A stretch of 64,000 nt of DNA from CAZJRB01 sp964547995. GTDB lineage: Bacteria > Planctomycetota > Planctomycetia > Pirellulales > Thermoguttaceae. Shown here piece by piece: positions 25,084 to 33,120 of this stretch. The DNA lies in contig CAZJRB010000004.1 in NCBI GenBank assembly GCA_964547995.1, positions 62,001-126,000 on the forward strand. Direction: 5' to 3'. Within the stretch, counting starts at the first letter, position 1. Every line of letters begins with the position of its first letter. The translations under genes were made by a program, and so were the position numbers. The notes under the pieces were generated by a model. That model had not been told where the DNA came from, ran no database searches, and saw only the letters and a program-made list of their open reading frames with translations.

Positions 25084-26459
25084 GGATTGCCTCCCTTCGG
25101 CTTCGCCTTCTCGACGGCCTTGCGGCGGGCTTTCCGCAGTGCAGCGAGAAACGTCTGGATCCGCTCGTGGAAGACCCACCGCCCTGAGACAATGAGGACG
25201 TTAATGCTGGGCCCTTGGTACCGGACAAAATGGTCTCGGGAGTTCGGAATGATCTTGGTGATGGCTGCGGTCAACTCGTCCTCCGGGCAAGAAAACTCCA
25301 AATCGATGAAACCATCGGGAGTCATGCCCATCCCCATCATCCCGCCACCGTACTGCCGGTCCGAGTCCGTTGGTTTGCACGGTTCCGGCGGGAAGTCCCA
25401 AATATCGTAGACCCGGGTAAACCAAGCGGTCTCCTCTTCTTCCTTGGTCGTAATCCACAGAACCTCGTCGTGAACGGCCCAGCATAGTTCCTCCGGACAG
25501 ACCCGCTCCAGGCACGCCCGCAATGTCCCCCGCATCGGAAACACGCGGATCGGCTGTTGCGGACCCATCCCGATGTCGTCCAGTGCCCACTGGTCGATCA
25601 GGATGTTGATGTTCCCGGCCTTTGCAAGGAGCTGAACGACCTCGGTCAAGGGTTTCTGGAAAGACGGGGAATCCTTCGGGCGACCCGGGATATCGAACGT
25701 GATCTTTCGATCGAGGGCCCGGCGGACCGCGTCGTCGCGATTGCGGATCGTCTTGGCCGGTTCGAGCAAGGGGTTCTCGCACTCCGGTTTGTCGTGTTGC
25801 GCCTGGCGCAACGCCCCCAACAGTTCTTCAATCTCGCGATGCACGTCCTCTGTCTGCGGGATGACCAGGAATTGGTTGCGGCCGGCCAGACCACCGGGAA
25901 TCCCCGAGTTTCCCGGCCCCCAAGTCGTCGGGGCAACGCACGATGTGATGATATCCGTTAGCGAATCGAAGTCACTACTGTAACCGGCGTCGTGATAGAC
26001 CCGCTCGCCGTCAACGTAGTAGCAGGTCGATAGCAGATCGGTCACGTCGTAGAACCGCGTCTCCAGGCACTCCTCTGCTTCTTCCGGCGTTGTGATCAGG
26101 AGCATCTCATCCTGCACGCACCATACGAGATCAAGCGGTCGGAGCATAATCGCCAAGGCGGCGGCCAGCGAGATATTCTTCACGTCGATGGTGGCAGGTT
26201 GGTCGCTTCCAATGCCAACGTCTTCAAGTGCCTTGCTATCGAGACCGACCTCGATATCCAAGCGGCGTTCCAACTCCCGGGCGATCTCGTCAAGGGGCTT
26301 CTTGTCGAAGTGCAGTGAAATCGGCCGGTCGAGGGCTCGTCTAATGGCGGCCTCCGGCGAGAACGTCTTGGATTTCTCTCGGATTGGGCCTTCCGCCGCG
26401 ATGGCCGCTGTGCCGAGTATCCAGATGAGCGCGATCAGTCGACCCCACGGGCGGAACAT
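25080..26459 (-). CDS. Exported protein with two STN-like domains
   Basis: This 459-residue protein has a signal peptide (GRLIALIWILGTAAIAAE). Two STN-like modules (~35-115, LHFDKKPLDEIARELERRLD; ~245-325, FQKPLTEVVQLLAKAGNINI) each precede a 'YDVxDL/W' secretin-N-like segment with IPQTEDVHREIEELLGALR. This arrangement is shared with the neighbouring serpin fusion, so the two are paralogues. STN domains normally sit in secretins or TonB receptors. No secretin channel is seen in the window, so the role is unknown. ATG 26459 is preferred because signal features start there. The open frame reaches 26624, but the added part is repeat DNA. Its stop overlaps the next start by ATGA. Confidence 0.8.
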   Translation of the reverse strand: MFRPWGRLIALIWILGTAAIAAEGPIREKSKTFSPEAAIRRALDRPISLHFDKKPLDEIARELERRLDIEVGLDSKALEDVGIGSDQPATIDVKNISLAAALAIMLRPLDLVWCVQDEMLLITTPEEAEECLETRFYDVTDLLSTCYYVDGERVYHDAGYSSDFDSLTDIITSCVAPTTWGPGNSGIPGGLAGRNQFLVIPQTEDVHREIEELLGALRQAQHDKPECENPLLEPAKTIRNRDDAVRRALDRKITFDIPGRPKDSPSFQKPLTEVVQLLAKAGNINILIDQWALDDIGMGPQQPIRVFPMRGTLRACLERVCPEELCWAVHDEVLWITTKEEEETAWFTRVYDIWDFPPEPCKPTDSDRQYGGGMMGMGMTPDGFIDLEFSCPEDELTAAITKIIPNSRDHFVRYQGPSINVLIVSGRWVFHERIQTFLAALRKARRKAVEKAKPKGGNP

Positions 26460-26777
26460 GTTGGACCTCGAGCAGGAAAATGCAAGGGTATCCACGGTCG
26501 CCATACCGTGGGCAACAAGGGTAGCCACGGTTGCCAGACCATGGGCAACGCAGATGTCCACGGTATGAGAACCGTAGCTACTACCGACTACCACTATACT
26601 ACACGAACGGGGGGAAGACCGCAAGGACTCCGTTCGCTGGGGGGATTTGCAATAGCATCCCCACGTTATTCACGGCAATTGACACCCTTGGGGGTCTTTG
26701 CCATACTTACGCCATTGACGCGAAAAATACACCGTAAACCGCGCTATAGCCCCAATCAGAGGGAGGTCCCCGGCAGC
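26460..26777. other. Divergent intergenic region with palindromic repeat
   Basis: 318 bp between divergent genes. It holds the repeat cluster 26486-26581 and GGGAGG just upstream of the URO-D start (26778). No gene is seen. Confidence 0.5.
26486..26581. repeat. Cluster of 'GTAGCCACGGT..ACCGTAGCTAC' repeat units
   Basis: Three imperfect units of GG(G)TA(T/G)CCACGGT(C/T)GCCA, with an inverted end ACCGTAGCTAC, make a folded cluster. Related to 8874-8989. Confidence 0.65.
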
Positions 26778-27974
26778 ATGTCTACTGAGATGGAGCAACG
26801 GTACCAGCAGCGGCTTCAGCGTTACACCACCGCGATGCGGAACGAGAAGCCGGACATGGTGCCGATCCGGCCGTTCGTGGCGGAATTCACCGCCGTCTAC
26901 GCCGGCTACACCTGCCAGGAAGTGACCCAGGACTACGAGAAAGCGTTTGCCGCTGCGCGGAAGTGCGCGGCCGATTTCGACTGGGACGCGGTCGTGGCCA
27001 ACATGGTCTACGGCTGGAGCGGGCTGACCCAGGCGATCGGGCTGAAATACTACGCCGTGCCCGGCGTCGATCTGCCGGTGAATACCGGGTTCCAGTATCG
27101 CGAACCGCCGGAAGAGAACGCCTGGATGCGGGAGGACGAGTACGATCTGCTGATCGCGGACCCGACCGGTTATCTCTACAACGTCTGGCTGCCGCGGGTG
27201 GCGGAGGACGTGGTCCCGGCCGGCGAGCCGTCGACCATGCGGAACAACCTGTCCTTCGTCAAGGGCGGGATGGCGATGTGGCAGTATTTCAATGCGTTCG
27301 GTCCCCAGGCGACGTTGCTCCGGTCGGAGTCGGGAACCGTCTCGGCGATCGCGGGGATCTTGAAGCTGCCGTTTGACATCATCGCCGACAAGCTGCGGGG
27401 CTATAAGGGGTTGTCCATGGACCTATACCGCCGCCCGGAGAAGGTGCTGGCGGCGTGCGAGGCGTTGATGCCGCACCTGCTGCACGTCGCGGCCAGCGGG
27501 GCCGATCCCGAGCGGAACGTGCCGGTCGGCTTGTGGATGCACCGCGGCTGCGTGCCCTTCCTTTCTCCCGAACAGTTCGAGAAATTCTACTGGCCGACGG
27601 CCAAGCAAATCATCAAGGACCTGCACGCGCAGGGGATTCAAACCTTGTTCTACGCCGAGGGCGAATGGAACCCGAACCTGAAGTACATCGCCGAGCTGCC
27701 CGACCTGAGCATCGTCTACCACGTCGACCGCGGCGACATCTTCGAGGTCCACAAGGCCCTCGGGCACAAGTTCTGCCTAAGCGGCGGGATTCCCAACAGC
27801 CTGTTGGCATTCAGCTCGCCCGACGACGTCCGCGACTTCTGCAAAAAAGTGATCGACGGCGTTGCCCGTGACGGCGGATACATTATGGACGCCAGCGCGA
27901 TCATGCAGGACGACACCAAGGTGGAGAACATAAAGGCGATGACGGAGTTTACGCGGGAATACGGAGTCTATTAG
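26778..27974 (+). CDS. URO-D superfamily methyltransferase candidate
   Basis: This 398-residue protein has the URO-D fold hallmarks: an N-terminal MVPIRPFVAEF strand, central FAADFDWDAVVANM-type turns, and C-terminal SIVYHVDRGDIFEVHKALGH, then KFCLSGGIPNSLLAF. It sits two genes upstream of a corrinoid protein, the usual setting for methylcobamide methyltransferases or O-demethylases rather than haem synthesis. The MtaA-type His-x-Cys zinc site is not evident; the equivalent stretch reads FYAEGEW, so the metal site may differ. GGGAGG lies before ATG 26778. The substrate is unknown. Confidence 0.82.
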   Translation: MSTEMEQRYQQRLQRYTTAMRNEKPDMVPIRPFVAEFTAVYAGYTCQEVTQDYEKAFAAARKCAADFDWDAVVANMVYGWSGLTQAIGLKYYAVPGVDLPVNTGFQYREPPEENAWMREDEYDLLIADPTGYLYNVWLPRVAEDVVPAGEPSTMRNNLSFVKGGMAMWQYFNAFGPQATLLRSESGTVSAIAGILKLPFDIIADKLRGYKGLSMDLYRRPEKVLAACEALMPHLLHVAASGADPERNVPVGLWMHRGCVPFLSPEQFEKFYWPTAKQIIKDLHAQGIQTLFYAEGEWNPNLKYIAELPDLSIVYHVDRGDIFEVHKALGHKFCLSGGIPNSLLAFSSPDDVRDFCKKVIDGVARDGGYIMDASAIMQDDTKVENIKAMTEFTREYGVY

Positions 27975-28446
27975 GGATTAGGGGGTAGGGATTTTGGAGA
28001 GTTTTACGTCCTAACTTATGCGAGCCGTGCGTGCATGTTTTCTCGCGGGGATATTGTAAATTAAATGAGGGTGCCCGGGAATTGCAGACCGAAATCACTG
28101 TAGGAGAACGGCCTCTGTGCCGTTCCTTTTGGGCAACGATCCATCTGCGGAACGCCACAGAGGGCGTTCCCTACAGGGTCGAATTCCCGGACGGCCTCAA
28201 TTAAATTGAAAATTGCAAATTGCAGATCGGCGAAATCTTGGCTGAAATCGGCTTCCAGCGGGGTCGATCGGCAGCCAAATGTGGCAAAACCACCGACCAG
28301 ACGCAAGCCCGAACCAATTTGCCGTTTGCAATCTTCAATTTTCAATTTGCAATCTCTTTGGTTGCGGCCTCAGGCTGCCTTAGGGATCAGGGATTAGGGG
28401 TTGCGGAAACAGCGGGAGTTACGGTAGTTTCGTAGAGGAGGGAACG
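27975..28446. other. Intergenic region with palindromic repeats
   Basis: 472 bp. A palindrome at 28100-28174 has inverted arms of the CTGTAGG.GAACG(G/C)CCTCTGTG type. AT-rich inverted motifs around 28200 and 28330 (AATTGAAAATTGCAAATTGC and its counterpart) lie further on. No gene is seen until the ribosome site at 28434. Confidence 0.5.
28100..28174. repeat. 75-bp palindromic repeat
   Basis: The arm GTAGGAGAACGGCCTCTGTG is inverted at the other end as CACAGAGGGCGTTCCCTAC. Confidence 0.75.
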
Positions 28447-28626
28447 ATGGCGATGCCCGATCAAGAGAAGGTAAACCGGCCGCCGGGGACTTGTGTCCCT
28501 TGGGAAGAAAAACGCAAGGAGTTGCCCGGGGAATTGACCGGCGACGAGGAACTCGTCAAGCGGGTGTGGGAAGAGGTGGACGCGCTGGGCTACGTCTACG
28601 TCTGGCAGTGCCTGGTATCATTTTGA
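28447..28626 (+). CDS. Small hypothetical protein, 59 residues
   Basis: An ATG with GAGGAGGGA 7 bp upstream opens 59 codons. The protein is charged and ends aromatic (VWEEVDALGYVYVWQCLVSF), with one Cys near the start (PPGTCVPWEE) and one near the end. No family is recognised. Its strong ribosome site and position between the URO-D protein and the corrinoid protein suggest a small partner of the methyltransferase pair; it could also be a relic N-terminus of a lost gene. Confidence 0.6.
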   Translation: MAMPDQEKVNRPPGTCVPWEEKRKELPGELTGDEELVKRVWEEVDALGYVYVWQCLVSF

Positions 28627-28660
28627 CCGGGCGTGCCACTCCCTTTGGAAAGGAATATCA

Positions 28661-29299
28661 ATGGCACAAAAGAACGAACTGGCCGATGCCCTGGCGAATT
28701 GTCTGGAGGAACGGGTCAAGGAAATCATCGGGGAGCGAATCGCCGCGAAGGCGCCGGTGAGCGAGATCGTCGCCGAGTGCAATCGCGGGATGACCGAGCT
28801 GGGTGAACGGTTCGCGCGCGGAGAGTGTTTCATCCCCGAGCTGATGTTCGGCGGCATGATTATGAAGGGCGTCATGGCCGAGCTGGGCCCGCTCGTCGAG
28901 CAGTCCGAAGAGGCCGCGCCGGCCGGCACGGTCGTGATGGGAACCGTGCAGCACGACGTACACGACATCGGAAAGGACATCGTCGTCATGATGCTCCGCG
29001 GGATGGGTTTCGAGGTGATCGACCTCGGCGTGGACGTGCCGCCGGAGGAGTTCGTCGCGGCGATCCGCGAGCACCACCCGTCGACCGTCGGGATGAGCGT
29101 GCTGTTGACGACCTGCTTCAAGTCGGTCATCGCGACGGTTGCAGCTATCAAGGACGCGGGATTGCGGGAGGACGTGTCGCTGATGGTGGGCGGCGCGGCC
29201 GCGAGCGACCTTTTGCGGGAAAACGCCGGTTGCGATTTCTACGGGAAGACGGCCGTCGACGGGACGAAATTCGTTGCCCAGTTGGCAGGAATTCAGTAG
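28661..29299 (+). CDS. Corrinoid (B12-binding) methyltransferase protein
   Basis: This 212-residue protein has an N-terminal four-helix cap (~1-85; MTELGERFARGECFIPELMF) and a C-terminal B12-binding Rossmann domain. HDVHDIGK (DxHxxG, about residue 104) provides the lower axial His, followed by TVGMSVLLTT and LMVGGAAASD. It carries methyl groups on cobalt between a substrate-specific methyltransferase and a second one, as MtbC/MtmC do. The URO-D protein upstream is the obvious partner. No reductive activator (RamA) is present in the window. AAAGGA lies before ATG 28661. Confidence 0.93.
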   Translation: MAQKNELADALANCLEERVKEIIGERIAAKAPVSEIVAECNRGMTELGERFARGECFIPELMFGGMIMKGVMAELGPLVEQSEEAAPAGTVVMGTVQHDVHDIGKDIVVMMLRGMGFEVIDLGVDVPPEEFVAAIREHHPSTVGMSVLLTTCFKSVIATVAAIKDAGLREDVSLMVGGAAASDLLRENAGCDFYGKTAVDGTKFVAQLAGIQ

Positions 29300-29337
29300 T
29301 TGATTACGGCCCCGGCCGTGTGAGGAGAGTCTGCGTC

Positions 29338-30387
29338 ATGGATGCAAGTCCGCTGCGACGGCATTTGCTTGCGATGGGTATCCTGCTTTCGGCCGGGTCG
29401 GTTGCCGCTGCTCAGCAGTGGGCGACGGACATGTTCAACACCACCAGCCACGACTTCGGAACCGTCGCCCGCGCGGCCAAGGTCGAATTCGACTTTGTCT
29501 GCGAGAACATCTACGAGGAGCCCGCCCACATCCGGGAAATCCGCTCTACCTGCGGCTGCACCACGACGAAGATCAGCCAGCGGTCGCTGAAGACGTGGGA
29601 GAAGGCCGTCATCACGGCGACGGTGGACACGCTGGCGTATTTCGGGCAAAAGGAGTCGACGCTCACGGTCGTGTTCGACGAGCCGTTCCCCGCCGAGGTC
29701 CGGCTGAACATTCACTGCTACATCCGAAGCGACGTGGTCGTACACCCGGGCGTCGTCGAGTTCGGCACCGTTACCCAAGGCGCCAAGGTGCAGCGAAAGC
29801 TGAAGGTAAACTACGCGGGGCGATCCGATTGGCGCATCAGACGGATCGAAAACAGCAACCCGTATCTCGATGCGTCGGTCACCGAAACCGGCCGGGCCAA
29901 CGGACAGGTCGAATATGACCTGCTCGTAGGTCTGAAGGAAGACGCCCCGGTCGGATATATCCGGGACCATATCATGCTGGTAACAAACGACTCGAACCCC
30001 AGGGCGTTGCGGGTTCCCGTTCTGGTGGAGGGGATTGTGGCATCCCCGTTCACCGTGCGGCCGTCGCCCTTGTTGATGGGCGTCGTACCGGCCGGGAAGC
30101 CGGTGCCGCCGCGAAAACTCGTGGTCCAGGGGCAGAAGCCTTTTCGGATCGTCTCGGCCACGTCCGACGATAAGCGATTCAAGTGCAGCTACTCCGGCGA
30201 ATCGAAGGCCGTACAACTGCTCTTCGTGACGTTCACGCCCGACGCAACCTCCGGGAAGGTGAGCAGTGTGATCCATATCAAGACAGACCAAGCCGGGACA
30301 ATCGACGTTGCCGTACACATCCAGGTGGTTCCACCCGACTCGGGCGGTTCCGGACCGCTTCAGGAACCACCGCATCTGCCGCCGTAG
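29338..30387 (+). CDS. Exported DUF1573 protein
   Basis: This 349-residue protein has a signal peptide (HLLAMGILLSAGSVAAAQ). It then has repeated immunoglobulin-like beta units of DUF1573 type: HDFGTVARAAKVEFDF, IREIRSTCGCTTTKI and a second unit VVEFGTVTQGAKVQRKLKV. The conserved CGCTT is present in the first unit. The family is common in planctomycetes and Bacteroidetes and presumably acts in the envelope; no enzymatic function is known. GAGGAGAG precedes ATG 29338. It lies 38 bp after the corrinoid gene. Confidence 0.88.
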   Translation: MDASPLRRHLLAMGILLSAGSVAAAQQWATDMFNTTSHDFGTVARAAKVEFDFVCENIYEEPAHIREIRSTCGCTTTKISQRSLKTWEKAVITATVDTLAYFGQKESTLTVVFDEPFPAEVRLNIHCYIRSDVVVHPGVVEFGTVTQGAKVQRKLKVNYAGRSDWRIRRIENSNPYLDASVTETGRANGQVEYDLLVGLKEDAPVGYIRDHIMLVTNDSNPRALRVPVLVEGIVASPFTVRPSPLLMGVVPAGKPVPPRKLVVQGQKPFRIVSATSDDKRFKCSYSGESKAVQLLFVTFTPDATSGKVSSVIHIKTDQAGTIDVAVHIQVVPPDSGGSGPLQEPPHLPP

Positions 30388-30551
30388 CCGGTTCCGTACC
30401 GTTTGAGGAATTGCCCGGCTGATCCCCCGGGGCGGGGTAAAGTGTCCTGCCCGAGGAGATATCCACTGCAAGGTCCGGGCAGAGCCATCGAGAACCGCTG
30501 GAAAGAGGGGGAAACCGCGGAAAACTTGCCCCGGATCAAAGCCCCTTACCC

Positions 30552-30579
30552 TTGACCGGCCGTATCGGCTGCCTAAAGT
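30552..30579 (+). promoter_or_regulatory. Possible sigma70 promoter of hcp
   Basis: TTGACC (30552-30557) and TAAAGT (30574-30579) with a 16-bp spacer lie about 107 bp before the hcp start. The ~300 bp gap here holds no gene. Confidence 0.35.
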
Positions 30580-30686
30580 AAACTGGAACGCTTCGCTCGG
30601 GAACGGATATCGAGCGAACACCGGACGGGAGCCGGAAGACGACACTGTTGGAAACGGGCGATCTTTCACAGAATATGGAGCCGAAT

Positions 30687-32333
30687 ATGTATTGTTTTCA
30701 GTGCGAGCAGACCGCGAAAGGCACCGGTTGCACCGTGGCCGGAGTGTGTGGAAAAGACGCACAAACGGCCGCCCTGCTGGATCTGCTGATCCATGCGGCC
30801 AAGGGCATCGCGATGTACGCACATCGTGCGAGCCAATGGGGCCGGCGGGACCGGGAAGTGGACGTGTTCGTGATCGAGGCCCTCTTCAGCACGGTAACGA
30901 ACGTCGATTTCGACCCGCAGCGGATTGCCGGGCTACTCAACCAGGCGGCGGCCGTCCGCGACAAGGCCAAAACGATGTACGAGGCGGCCTGTGCCGAGAC
31001 CGGCCAAACGCCCGAGATGCTGTCGGGCCCCGCCGCGTGGCAGCCCGCCGAAGACCTCGACGCCTTGACAAGCCAAGGGGAGGAAGTCGGAGTCATCAAG
31101 CGCCGGACAAGCCTCGGCGAGGACGTTTCCGGCCTCCAGGAACTGATCACCTACGGCTTGAAGGGAGCGGCCGCCTACATGGACCATGCACAAATCCTCG
31201 GCAAAGACGATCCGAAAATCTACGCCACCTTGCACGAAGCCCTGAACTTCCTTGTAGAAGAAAACCCCACAACCGACGATCTCGTCGGCTGGGCACTGAA
31301 AGTCGGCGAGCTGAATCTGAAAGTCATGGAATTGCTCGATGCCGCCAACACGGAGACGTACGGCCATCCCGAACCGACCCGGGTTCGAGTCACCCCGGTC
31401 AAGGGCAAGGCCATCGTCGTCTCGGGACACGATCTGAAGGACCTTGACGAACTGCTGAAGCAAACCGAGGGAAAAGGAATCAACGTCTATACCCACGGCG
31501 AGATGTTGCCATGCCACGGCTATCCGGAACTCAAGAAATACGACCACCTGGTGGGCAATTACGGCGGGGCATGGCAGGATCAGAAGAACGAGTTCGACGC
31601 ATTCCCGGGCGCAATCCTCATGACCACCAACTGCATCCAGAAGCCCAAGGAAAGCTACAAGGAGCGGATATTCACCACCGGGCTGGTGGCATGGCCGGGT
31701 GTGACGCACATCGGTCCGGATCGCGACTTCGCGCCGGTGATCGAAGCGGCCTTGGCTGCGCCCGGCTTTGCCGAAGACGCCCCCGAGAAGACCATCACGG
31801 TCGGTTTCGGACGCAACGCCGTGCTCGGCGTGGCCGGCAAGGTGATCGAGGCCGTCAAGAGCGGCGCCATCCGGCACTTCTTCCTGGTCGGGGGATGCGA
31901 CGGCGCCAAGTCCGGCCGCAACTACTACACCGAGTTCGCGCAGAAGGTGCCGGACGATTGCGTGATCCTGACGCTCGCCTGCGGCAAGTACCGCTTCAAC
32001 AAGCTCGATTTCGGCGACATCGGGGGCATCCCCCGGCTGCTGGACGTCGGACAGTGCAACGACGCCTACTCGGCCATCCAGATTGCCGTGGCGTTGGCCG
32101 GGGCGTTCGAGTGCAACATGAACGACCTGCCGCTGTCGTTGATTATCAGTTGGTACGAGCAGAAGGCGGTCGCCATCCTGCTGACGCTGCTGCACCTCGG
32201 GATCAAGAACATCCGGTTGGGGCCGACCCTACCCGCGTTTGTTACTCCGGCGGTGCTCCAGGTGCTGGTCGAGAAGTTCAACATCGCGCCGATCAGCACG
32301 CCCGAGGAAGACTTGAAAGCAATCTTGGGGTAA
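30687..32333 (+). CDS. hcp: Hybrid cluster protein (hydroxylamine/NO reductase)
   Basis: This 548-residue protein begins with the class I cluster motif CFQCEQTAKGTGCTVAGVCG (C-x2-C-x8-C-x5-C). The hybrid-cluster half has VYTHGEMLPCHGYPELKKYD, FLVGGCDGAKSGRNYYTEF and ILTLACGKYRFNKLDFGDIG. HCP reduces hydroxylamine in vitro and is now viewed as an NO reductase or nitrosylase protecting anaerobes. GGAG lies 6 bp before ATG 30687; upstream ATGs (30648, 30675) are less likely. No Hcr reductase gene follows. It heads the oxygen/nitrosative-stress island. Confidence 0.96.
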   Translation: MYCFQCEQTAKGTGCTVAGVCGKDAQTAALLDLLIHAAKGIAMYAHRASQWGRRDREVDVFVIEALFSTVTNVDFDPQRIAGLLNQAAAVRDKAKTMYEAACAETGQTPEMLSGPAAWQPAEDLDALTSQGEEVGVIKRRTSLGEDVSGLQELITYGLKGAAAYMDHAQILGKDDPKIYATLHEALNFLVEENPTTDDLVGWALKVGELNLKVMELLDAANTETYGHPEPTRVRVTPVKGKAIVVSGHDLKDLDELLKQTEGKGINVYTHGEMLPCHGYPELKKYDHLVGNYGGAWQDQKNEFDAFPGAILMTTNCIQKPKESYKERIFTTGLVAWPGVTHIGPDRDFAPVIEAALAAPGFAEDAPEKTITVGFGRNAVLGVAGKVIEAVKSGAIRHFFLVGGCDGAKSGRNYYTEFAQKVPDDCVILTLACGKYRFNKLDFGDIGGIPRLLDVGQCNDAYSAIQIAVALAGAFECNMNDLPLSLIISWYEQKAVAILLTLLHLGIKNIRLGPTLPAFVTPAVLQVLVEKFNIAPISTPEEDLKAILG

Positions 32334-32335
32334 GG

Positions 32336-32419
32336 TTTAGCGGGCGGGCTTGCCCGCCGTTGCGACTAGATGCCAATCGGTGACACTATGGCAACGGCGG
32401 GAAAGCCCGCCCGCTAAAC
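32336..32419. repeat. 84-bp palindrome 'GTTTAGCGGGCGGGC'
   Basis: The arms 32336-32363 and 32391-32419 are near-perfect inverted copies. They lie directly after the hcp stop and could end hcp transcription. Confidence 0.8.
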
Positions 32420-32443
32420 GGCTTCTCCCACGAATAAGCCGGG

Positions 32444-32956
32444 CTAACCGACAAAATGGTACTGACCCTTGATTGTGACGAGAACGTCTACGATATCCAC
32501 ATAACGCCCCAGAGTTCCAAACCGAAGGGTCCTTACCAGCGAATGGACGATCTTCAGGTCGTCGGCCTCGATTTGCTCGATGTAGTCGTACCTGCTCAGC
32601 CCCAGCCCGACGAAGAAATTCAAGGCGACCTTGTTCGCGTAAGGCGTGAGCTGCTTCGAGTGGTCGCGTATGATCTCGACCCGTTGTTGGCGGGAAAGCG
32701 CAAACCACTCGTCTTTGGAATTCATGAACACCAGCGCCACGTACGTCTGGCCGTCCCTGTCGAAGTCCACTTCCTCGGACGTGGCGATCTTGGGAAGCTC
32801 TCCGGGTGACATGTGCTCCCTGGGGCTGTCGACAGGCTCCGGCAGCTTCGCACGGCACTTCACACAGAGCACGAGATCGTCCGGGTTGTCCATGCCGCAC
32901 TTTTCGCAGACCTTCGCTTGATAGACGGAGTCTTCGCCGGCGGGATTCTCAGGCAT
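32444..32956 (-). CDS. Zinc-ribbon protein of unknown function
   Basis: This 170-residue protein opens with a four-Cys zinc ribbon (CEKCGMDNPDDLVLCVKC). A ~100-residue alpha/beta domain follows (YVALVFMNSKDEWFALSRQQ, NFFVGLGLSRYDYIEQIEA, LRFGTLGRYVDIVDVLVTIK). Its pattern of a Trp/Arg-rich helix, then a small residue-rich strand, is reminiscent of chlorite-dismutase-like (dimeric alpha-beta barrel) proteins, but I cannot confirm this. No haem ligand is evident. It is transcribed opposite its neighbours, with an AGGTAATCC stretch before the start. Confidence 0.7.
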   Translation of the reverse strand: MPENPAGEDSVYQAKVCEKCGMDNPDDLVLCVKCRAKLPEPVDSPREHMSPGELPKIATSEEVDFDRDGQTYVALVFMNSKDEWFALSRQQRVEIIRDHSKQLTPYANKVALNFFVGLGLSRYDYIEQIEADDLKIVHSLVRTLRFGTLGRYVDIVDVLVTIKGQYHFVG

Positions 32957-33120
32957 GATGGATTACCTCCGTTGCCGCATTTGGTTTAAGGTTTTCCGAC
33001 TGAACTAACCACAGGGGTTGACGGACCTCCGGGTTTCCGTATTGTAATACCAAAATACCGAATCGATGGGAAGTCGCTCCCTCGAAAACCGCCCACCCGC
33101 GACGGGACAAGGACAAAGCG

